The position numbers and the translations under genes were made by a program. This document shows positions 18,464-27,024 of a stretch of DNA of 64,000 bases, one piece after another (positions within the stretch are counted from its first letter, which is position 1; every line of letters begins with the position of its first letter). Under the pieces are notes generated by a model, which did not search any database, had not been told where the DNA came from, and worked only from the letters and a program-made list of their open reading frames with translations. Origin of the DNA: an uncultured Oscillospiraceae bacterium (lineage in GTDB: Bacteria > Bacillota > Clostridia > Oscillospirales > Oscillospiraceae). The stretch lies in assembly GCA_944387055.1 (NCBI GenBank), contig CALXDL010000063.1:62001-126000 (forward strand), given 5' to 3'.

Positions 18464-19198
18464 ATGGCTGATCTTAAACTCTGGGAGGATCTCAAGCGCT
18501 GGAAAGAGCGCTGTGACTTCGTCGAACTCTCTTACGAGTTCTCCCCTATGACACCGCATTGGTCAGGTTTCCCGGCTATGGATGCAGAGATGATCTTCGA
18601 CTATCCCCAGGGCTTCCGCGTCCACAAAGTGCAGACGGCCACGCAGTACGGCACACATGTCGATGCCCCCGCGCACTTCGTGCCCGGCAAGCGTATGCTC
18701 AACGAACTGCGCGCCGACGAGCTGGTGCTGCCGCTGTGTGTCGTCGATCTCAGCAGCAAGGTCGCGGCCAACTCCGACTACGTTTTTACCGCAGACGACC
18801 TGCGTGAGTGGGAAGAAGTCCACGGCAAGATCCCGGAAGGCAGCTTCGTGGCTGTGCGCACAGATTGGAGCAAGCGCGCAGATCTCGACAACATGGATGA
18901 GGATGGACAGAAACACTATCCTGGTTGGGGCATCGATGCCCTCAAGTTCCTTGTGGAGGAACGTGATGTGGCTGCTGTCGGCCATGAGACCAGTGATACT
19001 GACGCCGCTGTCAGCTCGGCGAAGATCGGTTATATCGGCGAGTATTACATCCTAGAGCAGGAGCGATATCAGATAGAGCTGCTCCATGATCTGGACAGGG
19101 TCCCCCCCACAGGCGCGATCATCATCTGTGGATTCCCGCGGGGCGTCGAACTCACAGGCTTTACAGCCAGATGCATCGCCATCTGCCCCAAAAACTAG
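18464..19198 (+). CDS. Cyclase-family metal-dependent hydrolase (kynurenine formamidase/isatin hydrolase superfamily)
   Basis: A 244-residue protein with the family metal motif QYGTHVDAPAHF (residues ~58-69; consensus HxGTHxDxPxH, first His replaced by Gln) and the second conserved region VGHETSDTDAA. Members hydrolyse amides, imides or lactones (N-formylkynurenine, isatin, other cyclic or acyl substrates). It follows the aminotransferase by 23 bases with a strong site (CAAGGAGGA), so the two are cotranscribed. Here it could open a lactone or release formate from a formyl-amide to feed the pathway. A strong terminator follows 18 bases later. Confidence 0.85.
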   Translation: MADLKLWEDLKRWKERCDFVELSYEFSPMTPHWSGFPAMDAEMIFDYPQGFRVHKVQTATQYGTHVDAPAHFVPGKRMLNELRADELVLPLCVVDLSSKVAANSDYVFTADDLREWEEVHGKIPEGSFVAVRTDWSKRADLDNMDEDGQKHYPGWGIDALKFLVEERDVAAVGHETSDTDAAVSSAKIGYIGEYYILEQERYQIELLHDLDRVPPTGAIIICGFPRGVELTGFTARCIAICPKN

Positions 19199-19216
19199 AG
19201 CACAGCAAGGGGGAAA

Positions 19217-19242
19217 GGGCGCGCTTCCAGCGCGCCCTTTTT
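19217..19242 (+). terminator. Rho-independent terminator after the cyclase-family gene
   Basis: A 9-bp GC-rich stem (GGGCGCGCT / AGCGCGCCC) with a 3-base loop, then T5. It separates the intact panB-aminotransferase-hydrolase part from the decayed fhs-folD part, so the latter may depend on readthrough. Confidence 0.88.
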
Positions 19243-19264
19243 CGGAGACGATAGAAGGCGCGAT

Positions 19265-19862
19265 ATGGAGCGTAAGACCGGCGTCGAGATCACACAGGCG
19301 TGCGAGGGAGAAAAGATGACCGTGGTCGCGAGCGGGCGGGGATATCTGCGGAGTCCCTGGAGCTCTATGGCAATTATAAGGCGAAAGCGGACCTCCGCTA
19401 AAGGAGCTGGGCGTGAACGTCGCGCTGAGCGAGGTCTGGGCGAAGGGCGGCAAAGCGCCGGCTGCAGAAGTCGTTGGCCCATGCAGTGAGCCGAATACCT
19501 TCCGCTGCGGGAGAGCAGTATCATGGACAAATTGACTGCGATCTGCACGAAGAGCTATCACGCGGACGGTGTACAGCTGGTGGGCAATGCCGTCAAGCAG
19601 ATGGAGCAGCTGGAAGCACTGGGCCTTGGCGGGCTTGCCCATCTGCATGGCTAAGACGCAGGAGCCTTTCTCCGATGACCCGACTCTGCCGGGAGCACCG
19701 AGCGGTCTCATCGTCACAGTACGTGACCTCAAAGTCTGCGCAGGTACCGGCTTCATCGTGGCGCCCACCGGCGACGTCATGACGATGCCCGGTCTGCCCA
19801 AAGCTTCTTCTGCCGAGAAGATAGACATAGACGAAAACGGCGTCATTTCCGGACTGTTTTGA
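19265..19862 (+). pseudogene. fhs: Formate-tetrahydrofolate ligase remnant (internal deletion plus frameshifts)
   Basis: Both ends of Fhs are recognisable. The N-terminus appears as VEITQACEGEKMTVVA and, in a shifted frame, AGISAESLELYGNYKAKADL. It joins directly to the C-terminal third: ELGVNVALSEVWAKGGK, then [53 protein letters not shown] and ISGLF at the stop. A whole Fhs is about 556 residues (1.67 kb); only ~0.6 kb remains, so roughly 1 kb, including the ATP and formyl-phosphate sites, is gone. Two or more frameshifts are also present. A functional Fhs (formate + ATP + THF) must be elsewhere or absent. Its original place beside folD and a formate channel shows the locus handled one-carbon units. 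Confidence 0.9.
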
Positions 19863-19924
19863 TCGTACAGCTGCAGGGCCTGTCTTATCAGGCCCTGTGA
19901 TATGAGACAGAGGGGGCCGCGGAT

Positions 19925-20542
19925 ATGGATCTACTTGCCAAAAGAGGCTGCACCAGTTTTACCGCTCTGCTGGCATCGAAGGCACCGGTACCGGGCGCCG
20001 ATGGGCGCACGGTCTGCGAAGCGCTCGATGTCCGCAAGGACATGGACTGTATGCCAGAGCGCTCACTTTGCGGCGTGTTCACCGGCTCTGGCGCAGGGTC
20101 CGCGCCCCGCACTGCGCAGTCCTGCATGGAGATCCTCAAATACTACGGCTATGATCCCGCCGGGAATCGTGCCGCTGTCATCGGACGCAGCCTGGTCATC
20201 GGCAGGTCCGTATCCATGCTGCTCATGCGCGCCAACGCCACAGTCACCATGTGCCACACAAAGACTGCGGATCTGCCCGGCGTCTGTCGGGCAGCGGATA
20301 TCCCCATCGTGGCTGCAGGCCGTCCGGGGACAGTGGACCGGCAATATGTCCATCCCGGTCAAATAGTCATCGATGTGGGCATCAACTTGGATGCTGCGGG
20401 CAAGCTCTGCGGCGACGTCAAGTGCGACGAGATCTTGCCGTATGTGCGCGCCATAACGCCTGTGCCCAGCGGTGTGGGCAATGTGACGACCGCCGTGCTT
20501 TGCAGCCACGTCATAGAAGCGGCGGAGAGGGGGGCAACATGA
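19925..20542 (+). pseudogene. folD: FolD (methylene-THF dehydrogenase/cyclohydrolase), N-terminally truncated
   Basis: 205 residues against ~280 in intact FolD. From about residue 22 it aligns by eye with FolD after its VQLPLP motif: TVCEALDVRKDMDC, CMEILKYYGYDP, the Rossmann motif AVIGRSLVIGRSVSM, IVIDVGIN, and ITPVPSGVGNVTTAVL. Missing is the N-terminal domain with the catalytic Lys and Tyr and the Gln of VQLPLP. The normally invariant PGGVGP reads PSGVGN, and CTP reads RTA. It still has a start and a purine-rich site and overlaps the downstream channel by 4 bases, so it may be translated, but catalysis is very unlikely. A small hairpin (19874-19897) precedes it. Confidence 0.85.
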
Positions 20543-21171
20543 GGACGCTCAAGGTCTTTGTCTCCGGTGTGTTGGCCGGCATGAGCATAGGCTTCGGCGG
20601 TCTGGTGTTCCTCTCGCTGGAGGACCGGGTCGTAGGAGCGGCGCTCTTCACCATCGGGCTGTTCACAGTCTGTACGTTCGGGTTCGATCTCTTCACCGGT
20701 AAGGTATGCTACGCACTTGAGAATGGCCGGCACTACTGTCTCGCGCTGCCTGTCATTTGGATGGGGAACCTCGCAGGTACCGGTATAACAGCGCTCGTGG
20801 TGCGCCTGAGCCGCATCACAGTGTCCGCCAAGGCAGCGGCACTGTGTGTCACAAAGCTAGACGACTCGTTCGTGAGCCTCTTCCTCCTTGGCCTGCTGTG
20901 CAATATCTTCATCTATATCGCCGTGGAGGGCTATAAAAATGCTCCTCACGATCTGGGGAAGTATCTATCGCTCTTTTTCGGTGTGATGGCTTTTATCCTG
21001 GCCGGAACTGAACACTGCGTGGCGGACATGTTCTATTTCTGGCTTTCCGGCTGGAGCACAGACGCTGTGGCATGCCTGCTCATAGTCACTTTGGGCAATG
21101 CCGCCGGAGGCATGCTCTTCCGCGCGCTGCACAGGTGGATCTTCGTCAAAATGGATCACAAGGCAACATAG
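20539..21171 (+). CDS. Formate/nitrite transporter-family channel
   Basis: A 210-residue polytopic membrane protein, shorter than FocA/NirC (~270-285). FNT-family landmarks are visible: the N-terminal AGMSIGFGGLVFL half-helix, FTGKVCYAL, the pore motif ILAGTEHCVADMFYF (family consensus GxEHxVANM) and the terminal LGNAAGGMLF. FNT pentamers move formate, nitrite or similar small anions. The ATG overlaps the folD-remnant stop (ATGA). The gene is intact although its neighbours are not. Formate export is the natural role in a one-carbon locus; another small anion is possible. Confidence 0.85.
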   Translation: MRTLKVFVSGVLAGMSIGFGGLVFLSLEDRVVGAALFTIGLFTVCTFGFDLFTGKVCYALENGRHYCLALPVIWMGNLAGTGITALVVRLSRITVSAKAAALCVTKLDDSFVSLFLLGLLCNIFIYIAVEGYKNAPHDLGKYLSLFFGVMAFILAGTEHCVADMFYFWLSGWSTDAVACLLIVTLGNAAGGMLFRALHRWIFVKMDHKAT

Positions 21172-21198
21172 CTGGGCATGCGTCCGCATGCCCAGCTA
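21169..21198. terminator. 30-bp palindrome at the end of the one-carbon block
   Basis: TAGCTGGGCATGCG, a 2-base centre, and its exact reverse complement; the left arm begins in the stop codon of the channel gene. There is no T-run. The following 240 bases up to 21435 hold no gene I can support. Confidence 0.55.
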
Positions 21199-21435
21199 TG
21201 GAACGTCCCGATCTGCGGGGCCGCCGCGTCCGCTCGACCGTCTGTGCGTGGAAAACAGCTCGCTCCTGCTTTTTCGGCGGGACCATTCCAATATCAGTCG
21301 ATATCTTAACGATGTGCTATCCGTCGGGAACGCCTAGATATGAGCCTGCCGGGGCTGCTCTCCTCTGCGCTGCAGATGGGCATCCCCGTCCTGCTTTCTA
21401 GTGATCTGGCGGAAGATCAGCTCACAGGAGGAAAT

Positions 21436-21786
21436 ATGAAACGAACGCACTTCTTTATCTGTCCCGTCTGTGGGAGCCTGTCCTTTTGTACGGGCGATAT
21501 GGCCGTCTCCTGCTGCGGCCGTCCTTTGGAGCCTTTGGTCCCCCAAAAAGCAGCGCCGGGGAAAGCGCTGCGGGTGACGGAGAGCGACGGAGACTGGTAC
21601 GTGGAGAGCGATCACCCGGCCAGCAAAGAGGACTATATCTCCTTTCTGGCCCTGGTGACCGGGGAGATGCTGCTGGTGCTGCGGCAATATCCAGAGTGGG
21701 ACATCCATGCCCGTATCCCCGGCAGGCCCCACGGGACGCTGGTGTGGTACTCTACTTCTCAGGGGCTTTTTTATCAATTGGTGTAA
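21436..21786 (+). CDS. Small desulfoferrodoxin-like zinc-ribbon protein
   Basis: A 116-residue cytoplasmic protein. The N-terminus (MKRTHFFICPVCGSL, then SCCGRPLEPL) has the CxxC...CC pattern of the desulforedoxin-type centre. The C-terminal part (ESDHPASKEDYISFLALVTG) follows the outline of the superoxide-reductase domain, in which HPMxKxHYI is usual. Most of the iron-ligand histidines of true superoxide reductase are missing (only DHP is kept), so it is unlikely to reduce superoxide. Small relatives of this kind occur in gut Clostridia; a metal- or redox-sensing role is a guess. ATG at 21436 has ACAGGAGGA upstream. Confidence 0.7.
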   Translation: MKRTHFFICPVCGSLSFCTGDMAVSCCGRPLEPLVPQKAAPGKALRVTESDGDWYVESDHPASKEDYISFLALVTGEMLLVLRQYPEWDIHARIPGRPHGTLVWYSTSQGLFYQLV

Positions 21787-22135
21787 AGGAAGTTCCTCTC
21801 TACATGAGCGCGGAGGGGAACTCTCCCGTTTTCCGTTCTTGGCAGATGGGCTGATGGTCTGCTCTGTTCTGCTCCTCTGCAGTCCCCTGTGCATTGTCTG
21901 ACTGCGCCCTCGATGTGGCCCCCATATACCGGTCCGCCTCGCCCTATCTTAATCATAGGACATCCCTGGAGCTTGCTTTTTCTCGTCGGATCTATTAATA
22001 TCCAATAAGATCCGATCTTTGTTTGGCCCCTTTCATGATCAGGAGAACCGCATAGTGGAGGTGGATCTCGCGCGGACTGTTTCGGACAGATACGACTGCA
22101 GTCCTCGCAGGTCCGGGAAAAGGAGGAAGTTTTTT
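21787..22135. other. Intergenic region, no gene seen
   Basis: A 349-base gap. It contains an inverted repeat TCGGATCT ... AGATCCGA (21986-22015) around an AT-rich core, followed on the plus strand by CTTTGTTT, which may be a weak terminator. An AAGGAGGAAG site at the end belongs to the next gene. Confidence 0.5.
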
Positions 22136-23731
22136 ATGGAGCAGCATCCAAAATTCGTGCGGACCCGCGGACTTCCTGGGACCACGGGCCCACTGCTGCC
22201 GATAGCATTGGTGTTGCTGGCGGCGGGGTCGATCCTGGTAGTCGTCGAAGACCTGCTGGCTGAGTACCCATCCGGGACCGGGGTCTGGTGCATCATCTTG
22301 ACCTTGGCCAGCTGCGCGCTGCTGTTTTTCGGGCGCAGATCACCGGCCGCATCCATCTGCGCTGGGGCCTTGTTGTTCTTTGGCACAGGCTATGCAGGGA
22401 GCAGTCCGCTGCCCTTTGCCATGCTGGCCTGGCTGATCTCCGCCATCGGTGTGCCTTTCAATCCGGCTCCAGCCATGCTGCCAAAGCCCATTCGCCTGCC
22501 GGTGTGGAACCTGGTCTCCGCAGTATTGGATATCCTGTTCCTGCCAGGAGCGCTGCGCATGCTGATCCAGAGCTTTGATGCGGCGGGCAGTCTCACGGTG
22601 CAGGCATTGGCGCTGCTGGCCATGGCCCTTGGCGTCCTGCTGCTGGATCTGTCTGTCCAGGTCAGTGTCGTGAGCCCAGTGGGAGATCGCCCGCCCAGGA
22701 TGCGGGTCCAGTCTATTCCTCAGCCTGTCGTTATCCTGCGCGTCGGCACAGTATGTTTGATGGCCCACGCGATCCGGACGCTTTATTCCTATCTGCGGAT
22801 GATGGTATCTTTCGATATCCCGCTCACCGATCTCCTCTGGCCGCTGTTGGTCCTGGCGGCGGGCGTCCTGCTTTTCCTGAAAGATCAGTGGGTGCTCCAC
22901 TGCCGCCTCTCTCTGATCCTGCTGCTGGTCGTCAAGCTGCGGGACGTGCTGGCCATGCGCGAGATGCAGATGTATCTGGAGGACCCTCCGGCCGATCCAA
23001 GCGGTGTGCTGTTCGTGGCGCTGCTGCTGATGCTGATCGGCCTGCTGGGTGTACGGTGGAACACGCCGGTCCGAGTTAAGGCCCGGACGATCCCCCTGCT
23101 GAGCCTCATCGCCGCTCTGCTGGCCCTGGCGGGCTGCATCCAGGTCATCCAGGGCGCTTTGGACTCCGTCTCGATGATGTCCGAGGGTGCGTCGGGAGCG
23201 GTCATCTCCAGTTTCCTCCGGCAGGCTGTCTGGGGGCTCCTGTTCCCCCTGGGCCTGGTGTTGCTGGATCTATCCGTCCGTCCGGTGGAAGTGCCCAATA
23301 GCGCTCGGACTGCCCGGCCACAGTACCAGAAGGGCCTGGGCGGCCTGATACAGCGCTTCTACGGCAATGTGGGCGGTCATCTGCAGATGTTGGCGAAGAT
23401 CCAGGGGATCATCTGCCTGGTCTGCGGGCTGCTGTCTTTGGTGGTGGCCCTGCTGGGCGCGCTGTTGTTCCTGCTGCAGCTGGTGGGACTCGTCCCCATA
23501 GTGGTGGACGGCTTGTCTATCGTCCTGGCGGGGCTGTTGAGCGCCGTTGCCTGCGTGCTGTTGGCGGTCTTCACCTGGCCGCTGTACGCCTTCGGTCAGA
23601 TCACCGCTGATGTCCACACCATCAAAGAGGGCGGCCAACGCCCGGAGACCGGGGAACGGCCCCTGTCTCTGCAGAAGGCCCCGCAGCCCGCTGCCCGGCC
23701 AGACGATCCCGACGAGCTGCCGGAGCTGTGA
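22136..23731 (+). CDS. Polytopic membrane protein of unknown function
   Basis: A 531-residue protein with about 11-13 hydrophobic segments (the first at residues ~17-37, PLLPIALVLLAAGSILVVVE) and a hydrophilic, proline-rich cytoplasmic-looking C-terminus of ~40 residues. Segments of ~210 residues recur loosely: the phrase LLDLSVQVS...VGDRPPRMR near residue 172 is echoed by LLDLSVRPVEVPNSARTARP near residue 380. This suggests an internal duplication. No transporter or enzyme signature is seen. It ends 15 bases before the 1054-residue repeat protein and is very likely cotranscribed and functionally paired with it. ATG at 22136 has AAGGAGGAAG upstream. Confidence 0.7.
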   Translation: MEQHPKFVRTRGLPGTTGPLLPIALVLLAAGSILVVVEDLLAEYPSGTGVWCIILTLASCALLFFGRRSPAASICAGALLFFGTGYAGSSPLPFAMLAWLISAIGVPFNPAPAMLPKPIRLPVWNLVSAVLDILFLPGALRMLIQSFDAAGSLTVQALALLAMALGVLLLDLSVQVSVVSPVGDRPPRMRVQSIPQPVVILRVGTVCLMAHAIRTLYSYLRMMVSFDIPLTDLLWPLLVLAAGVLLFLKDQWVLHCRLSLILLLVVKLRDVLAMREMQMYLEDPPADPSGVLFVALLLMLIGLLGVRWNTPVRVKARTIPLLSLIAALLALAGCIQVIQGALDSVSMMSEGASGAVISSFLRQAVWGLLFPLGLVLLDLSVRPVEVPNSARTARPQYQKGLGGLIQRFYGNVGGHLQMLAKIQGIICLVCGLLSLVVALLGALLFLLQLVGLVPIVVDGLSIVLAGLLSAVACVLLAVFTWPLYAFGQITADVHTIKEGGQRPETGERPLSLQKAPQPAARPDDPDELPEL

Positions 23732-23746
23732 CGGGGAGGCGGATAT

Positions 23747-26700
23747 ATGGAACAGCGCTATATCCAGCGATACCGGCTGCCGGACCGCCTCTATTGCCCT
23801 GGTGCGCCAGTGGTGCTGGCCGCAGGCCGGGTGCTGGAAGATAGGAAGCTCCCCCGTCTGGTGGCGCAGCTGAAATTCAAGAGCATCGATCCACGGCCCA
23901 TCGCGGCCCTGTCCATCACACTGCAATGCCTGGATGACAGTGGTGTACTGGGCAGTGTCCCCTTTACTTACAAGGATCTCTCCGTCCAGCGCGGGGATGT
24001 GTTCGGCCAATACACCGCCATCGTCCTACCCTGGGAGGATATCCGCTCCGTCCGGTTGGAGGCCCTGGAGATCTGCTTCATGGATGGCTCCGCCTGGACC
24101 GCCTCCGTGGAGGCCGTGTGGACCGAGCTGCCGCCCTTCCAGACTTTGGAGACAGCGGTGCCGGATCCAGAGCGATTGGCTCTCAGCCGCCGGGAGCTGC
24201 CCGGCGGGAGATATGCTTATGTTGCCCGAGACGGGCTATGGTACTGCACCTGCGGCGCCGTGGACCGGGACGAGGAATCCCGCTGCCACCGCTGCGGCCG
24301 GGACCGGGCGTTATCGGCCCGGTATGCCGAGCCGGAAGGCCTGGCCGCCCTCCTGCAGGAGCGGCGGGAGGCGGAAGCCCGCCGGGCCGCGGCCCGCGAG
24401 CAGGCTCGCCAGGAAGCGGAGGCCCAGGCAGCTGCGGTCAAAGCCGCCGTGGGCGAGCGGGCACAGCAGCTGAAAGCCCGCTTTTCCAAAAAACAGCAGG
24501 AGGACACGGCGTTCCCATCCACCGCACCGGCGAGACCTGTACCGGTCCCCGCAGCGGACACGGCAGGAGACCGTGCTGTACCGGCGACCCCAGTGTCCGG
24601 GCGCCACGCCCATGCCGGAAGATCCAAAAGAAAGATCCTGGCGGGGATCGCCGCCCTGGCCGCGGTAGTCGCGCTGGCAGCAGTCTTCCTGCCCCGCCTG
24701 ACCGGCGGCAGCAGGGAGCTGAACGTCTCTACTCCTGGGGACACCGGGGAGACCGTGACCTTACGGGTCCGAGAGGACGAGGACGGTATCTGCGCCGTCA
24801 CCCCGGAGCTGGTGCAGGAACTCGTGCCCCAGACGGCGTCTATCAGCTTTGATGGCGTACCGGACATGGGCGATGATATCGGCCCCTATCTCATCAACAG
24901 CTATCAGATGGCCTGCCTGGTCACCTCCCACGGGGAGGTGGGTGCCGGCTACGACTGGGGCAGTTTCGACGCTGATAGGGACTCGGACAGCCCCTGCTGT
25001 CTGCTCGTCTTTGCAGATGACCCCACCCGTCTGGTGGGCCACGCCATCGGCGTGCCGCAGGAGGCGGAAGCGGGTATCTGGGAGTTGGAGATCACCTTGT
25101 GCGACTATGACTTCGGCAGCCTGGTGGAAGAACAGATCGATGCCTTCGAGTCCCAGCGGGACGAGGTCTTCGCCCGCCGCATCGCGCCGGAGGACATCTC
25201 GGGTTCCGGGGCAGAGTGGTTCCTGCCCGGATACAACACCGGCCGTGGTCCCACCCTGCTCGACGACGATCCCCAGGCTTATCATCTCTGGGCCCAATAT
25301 ACCTCCCAGGACCTGGATAAGCACGTCCGGGAAATGGACCGGCTGCCGGACAGCTTGCCCCGCAGCGACAGCTGGCGCTGTTTCCTGCTGCTGGACCGTG
25401 ACATGGACTTACTGGGCTACACCGTGATGGACTCCACCGGGAGCGGCGGCCCGGCTGCCTCCAGTGGAGAGCTCCAGTCCCTGGGCACTGTGGACCTCTA
25501 TCTGGAGGAGAACGACAGGGGCCAGGTCTACATCGACGATCAGGTCCTGCGTGAGGTCGTTCCTGAGGAGGCCTTCTTCAACTTTGAGGGCTATGTCCCT
25601 GACCTGAATGGAAACGTGGAAGCCTATCTGACGGACAGTCTCCATATGGCCTGGCTGGTGTCCTCCCAGGGCCGGGAGCGGGGCGGCCACTCCAGCGCCA
25701 CTTGGAACTTTTCAGAAGGCGGGCTCTTCACTCTGCTGCTCTACCGGGACTTTACGGACCTGTGCGGCTACTTCATCGGTACGCCGGAGGATCTGGGCGG
25801 CGGCCGGTGGCGCCTGGAGATCACCCTGTGCGACTATGACTTCACCGCCCTCTACGAGGAGCAGGCGGCAGGCTATGACGCCGCCCCCCAGTTGACGGAG
25901 ATCCCAGAGAGCCAGTTGGAACACTGCGGCGCGGCTTGGTATATCGAGCCGATCTCTCAACTGGGCGGCGAAGAGGACGCCTTCTCTGATCGGGTGCGCC
26001 TCCAGAGCCTGTGGAGCCGGACCACCTCCCCCGATCTCCGTCAGTTCGTCCGCCCCATGATGGATCTCGCCGGTGCTGTCCGCCAAGCCTCCACGGATCG
26101 TCCCCTGCACTTCATGCTGCTGGACACGGACCTGCAGTATATCGGCTATGTCCGGATAACGGATGGAGCGCGGGTGCAGGCTATGACCTTTGACAGCCCA
26201 TCCAGCGTCGACCTGGCCGCGCCAGATACCGTGGCCCTAGACCTGACCGCCTCCGACGGGCGCTGCCGGCTGACCCTCGAGCAGCTCCAGGCTCTGATCC
26301 CCCAGGCCACCCGGATGGAGTTTCGGGGCACCGCCGATCTGGGGGCGATAGAAGAGTATCTGAAGATATCCGATAATATGGCCTGGCTGGCTGCCTATGG
26401 TGAGACGCTGGAGCAGACCAGCGGTCAGTTCTCTGTGGAGGGCGGCCGGGCGTCCTTCCGTTCCCTGCTGATCTTCAGCGGTCCCACCCGCCTGTGCGGT
26501 TATTTCATCGGTACGCCGGAGAATGTGGGCGGAGACCGCTGGCGGCTGGAGATCACCCTGTACGACTACGACTTCTCAGAACTCCTGGAGCAGCAGAAGC
26601 AGGCGTTCGCGCAGTGGGAAGTGCCGCCTTTCATCGCCCCGGAGCAGGCGGCCTCCTCCGGCGCCAAATATGTGCTCACCGGCTTTTATACCTCCAGCCA

Positions 26701-26911
26701 GGACCCCAGCGACATGGAGAGCGACCAGACTATGCAGCTCTACTCCCTGTGGAGCGAGTCTCAGTCTATTGGTGTGGGACGGCTGTGCCAAGCTGCTGCG
26801 GATCTGGAGCGCCTCCGTCCCCAGTCCTTTGGCGAGGAGTCTGCCTGGGTCTATTGTCTGCTGCTGGATGACGACCACCAGCCTGTGGCTTACACGATCT
26901 TGACCAATTGA
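23747..26911 (+). CDS. Large single-pass protein with zinc ribbon and three tandem extracytoplasmic repeats
   Basis: 1054 residues, not a family I recognise. In order: an N-terminal beta-rich domain (about 1-150); a short zinc-ribbon-like element with Cys pairs at about 166-182 (WYCTCGAVDRDEESRCHRCG); an Ala/Glu/Arg coiled-coil (~195-250); a linker; one membrane helix (about 294-316, GIAALAAVVALAAVFLPRL); then three copies of a ~160-residue domain starting near 339, 584 and 831. Each copy holds GYFIGTPE-like and WRLEITLCDYDF-like signatures (IGVPQEAEAGIWELEITLCDYDF in copy 1), separated by ~85-residue linkers that each contain LWSxxxSxDLxxxVRxM-type sequence. The N-terminus would be cytoplasmic and the repeats outside. 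With the membrane protein upstream it looks like an envelope sensor or assembly. Confidence 0.75.
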   Translation: MEQRYIQRYRLPDRLYCPGAPVVLAAGRVLEDRKLPRLVAQLKFKSIDPRPIAALSITLQCLDDSGVLGSVPFTYKDLSVQRGDVFGQYTAIVLPWEDIRSVRLEALEICFMDGSAWTASVEAVWTELPPFQTLETAVPDPERLALSRRELPGGRYAYVARDGLWYCTCGAVDRDEESRCHRCGRDRALSARYAEPEGLAALLQERREAEARRAAAREQARQEAEAQAAAVKAAVGERAQQLKARFSKKQQEDTAFPSTAPARPVPVPAADTAGDRAVPATPVSGRHAHAGRSKRKILAGIAALAAVVALAAVFLPRLTGGSRELNVSTPGDTGETVTLRVREDEDGICAVTPELVQELVPQTASISFDGVPDMGDDIGPYLINSYQMACLVTSHGEVGAGYDWGSFDADRDSDSPCCLLVFADDPTRLVGHAIGVPQEAEAGIWELEITLCDYDFGSLVEEQIDAFESQRDEVFARRIAPEDISGSGAEWFLPGYNTGRGPTLLDDDPQAYHLWAQYTSQDLDKHVREMDRLPDSLPRSDSWRCFLLLDRDMDLLGYTVMDSTGSGGPAASSGELQSLGTVDLYLEENDRGQVYIDDQVLREVVPEEAFFNFEGYVPDLNGNVEAYLTDSLHMAWLVSSQGRERGGHSSATWNFSEGGLFTLLLYRDFTDLCGYFIGTPEDLGGGRWRLEITLCDYDFTALYEEQAAGYDAAPQLTEIPESQLEHCGAAWYIEPISQLGGEEDAFSDRVRLQSLWSRTTSPDLRQFVRPMMDLAGAVRQASTDRPLHFMLLDTDLQYIGYVRITDGARVQAMTFDSPSSVDLAAPDTVALDLTASDGRCRLTLEQLQALIPQATRMEFRGTADLGAIEEYLKISDNMAWLAAYGETLEQTSGQFSVEGGRASFRSLLIFSGPTRLCGYFIGTPENVGGDRWRLEITLYDYDFSELLEQQKQAFAQWEVPPFIAPEQAASSGAKYVLTGFYTSSQDPSDMESDQTMQLYSLWSESQSIGVGRLCQAAADLERLRPQSFGEESAWVYCLLLDDDHQPVAYTILTN

Positions 26912-27024
26912 GGCGCTCGGCTCGCGCCCGCTGGATGGCTGTGGGGACCGCCGGAGCAGTGATAAAGGTTTATTCTGTATCCGATCTCGTGCATGATGCG
27001 ATTTAAGAAGGATATGTATCTCCT

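Noticed and set aside
21098..21337. Possible protein fragment ending in SRYLNDVLSVGNA after the FNT gene
   Set aside because: Its first part is the channel gene in another frame and the remainder matches nothing I recognise.
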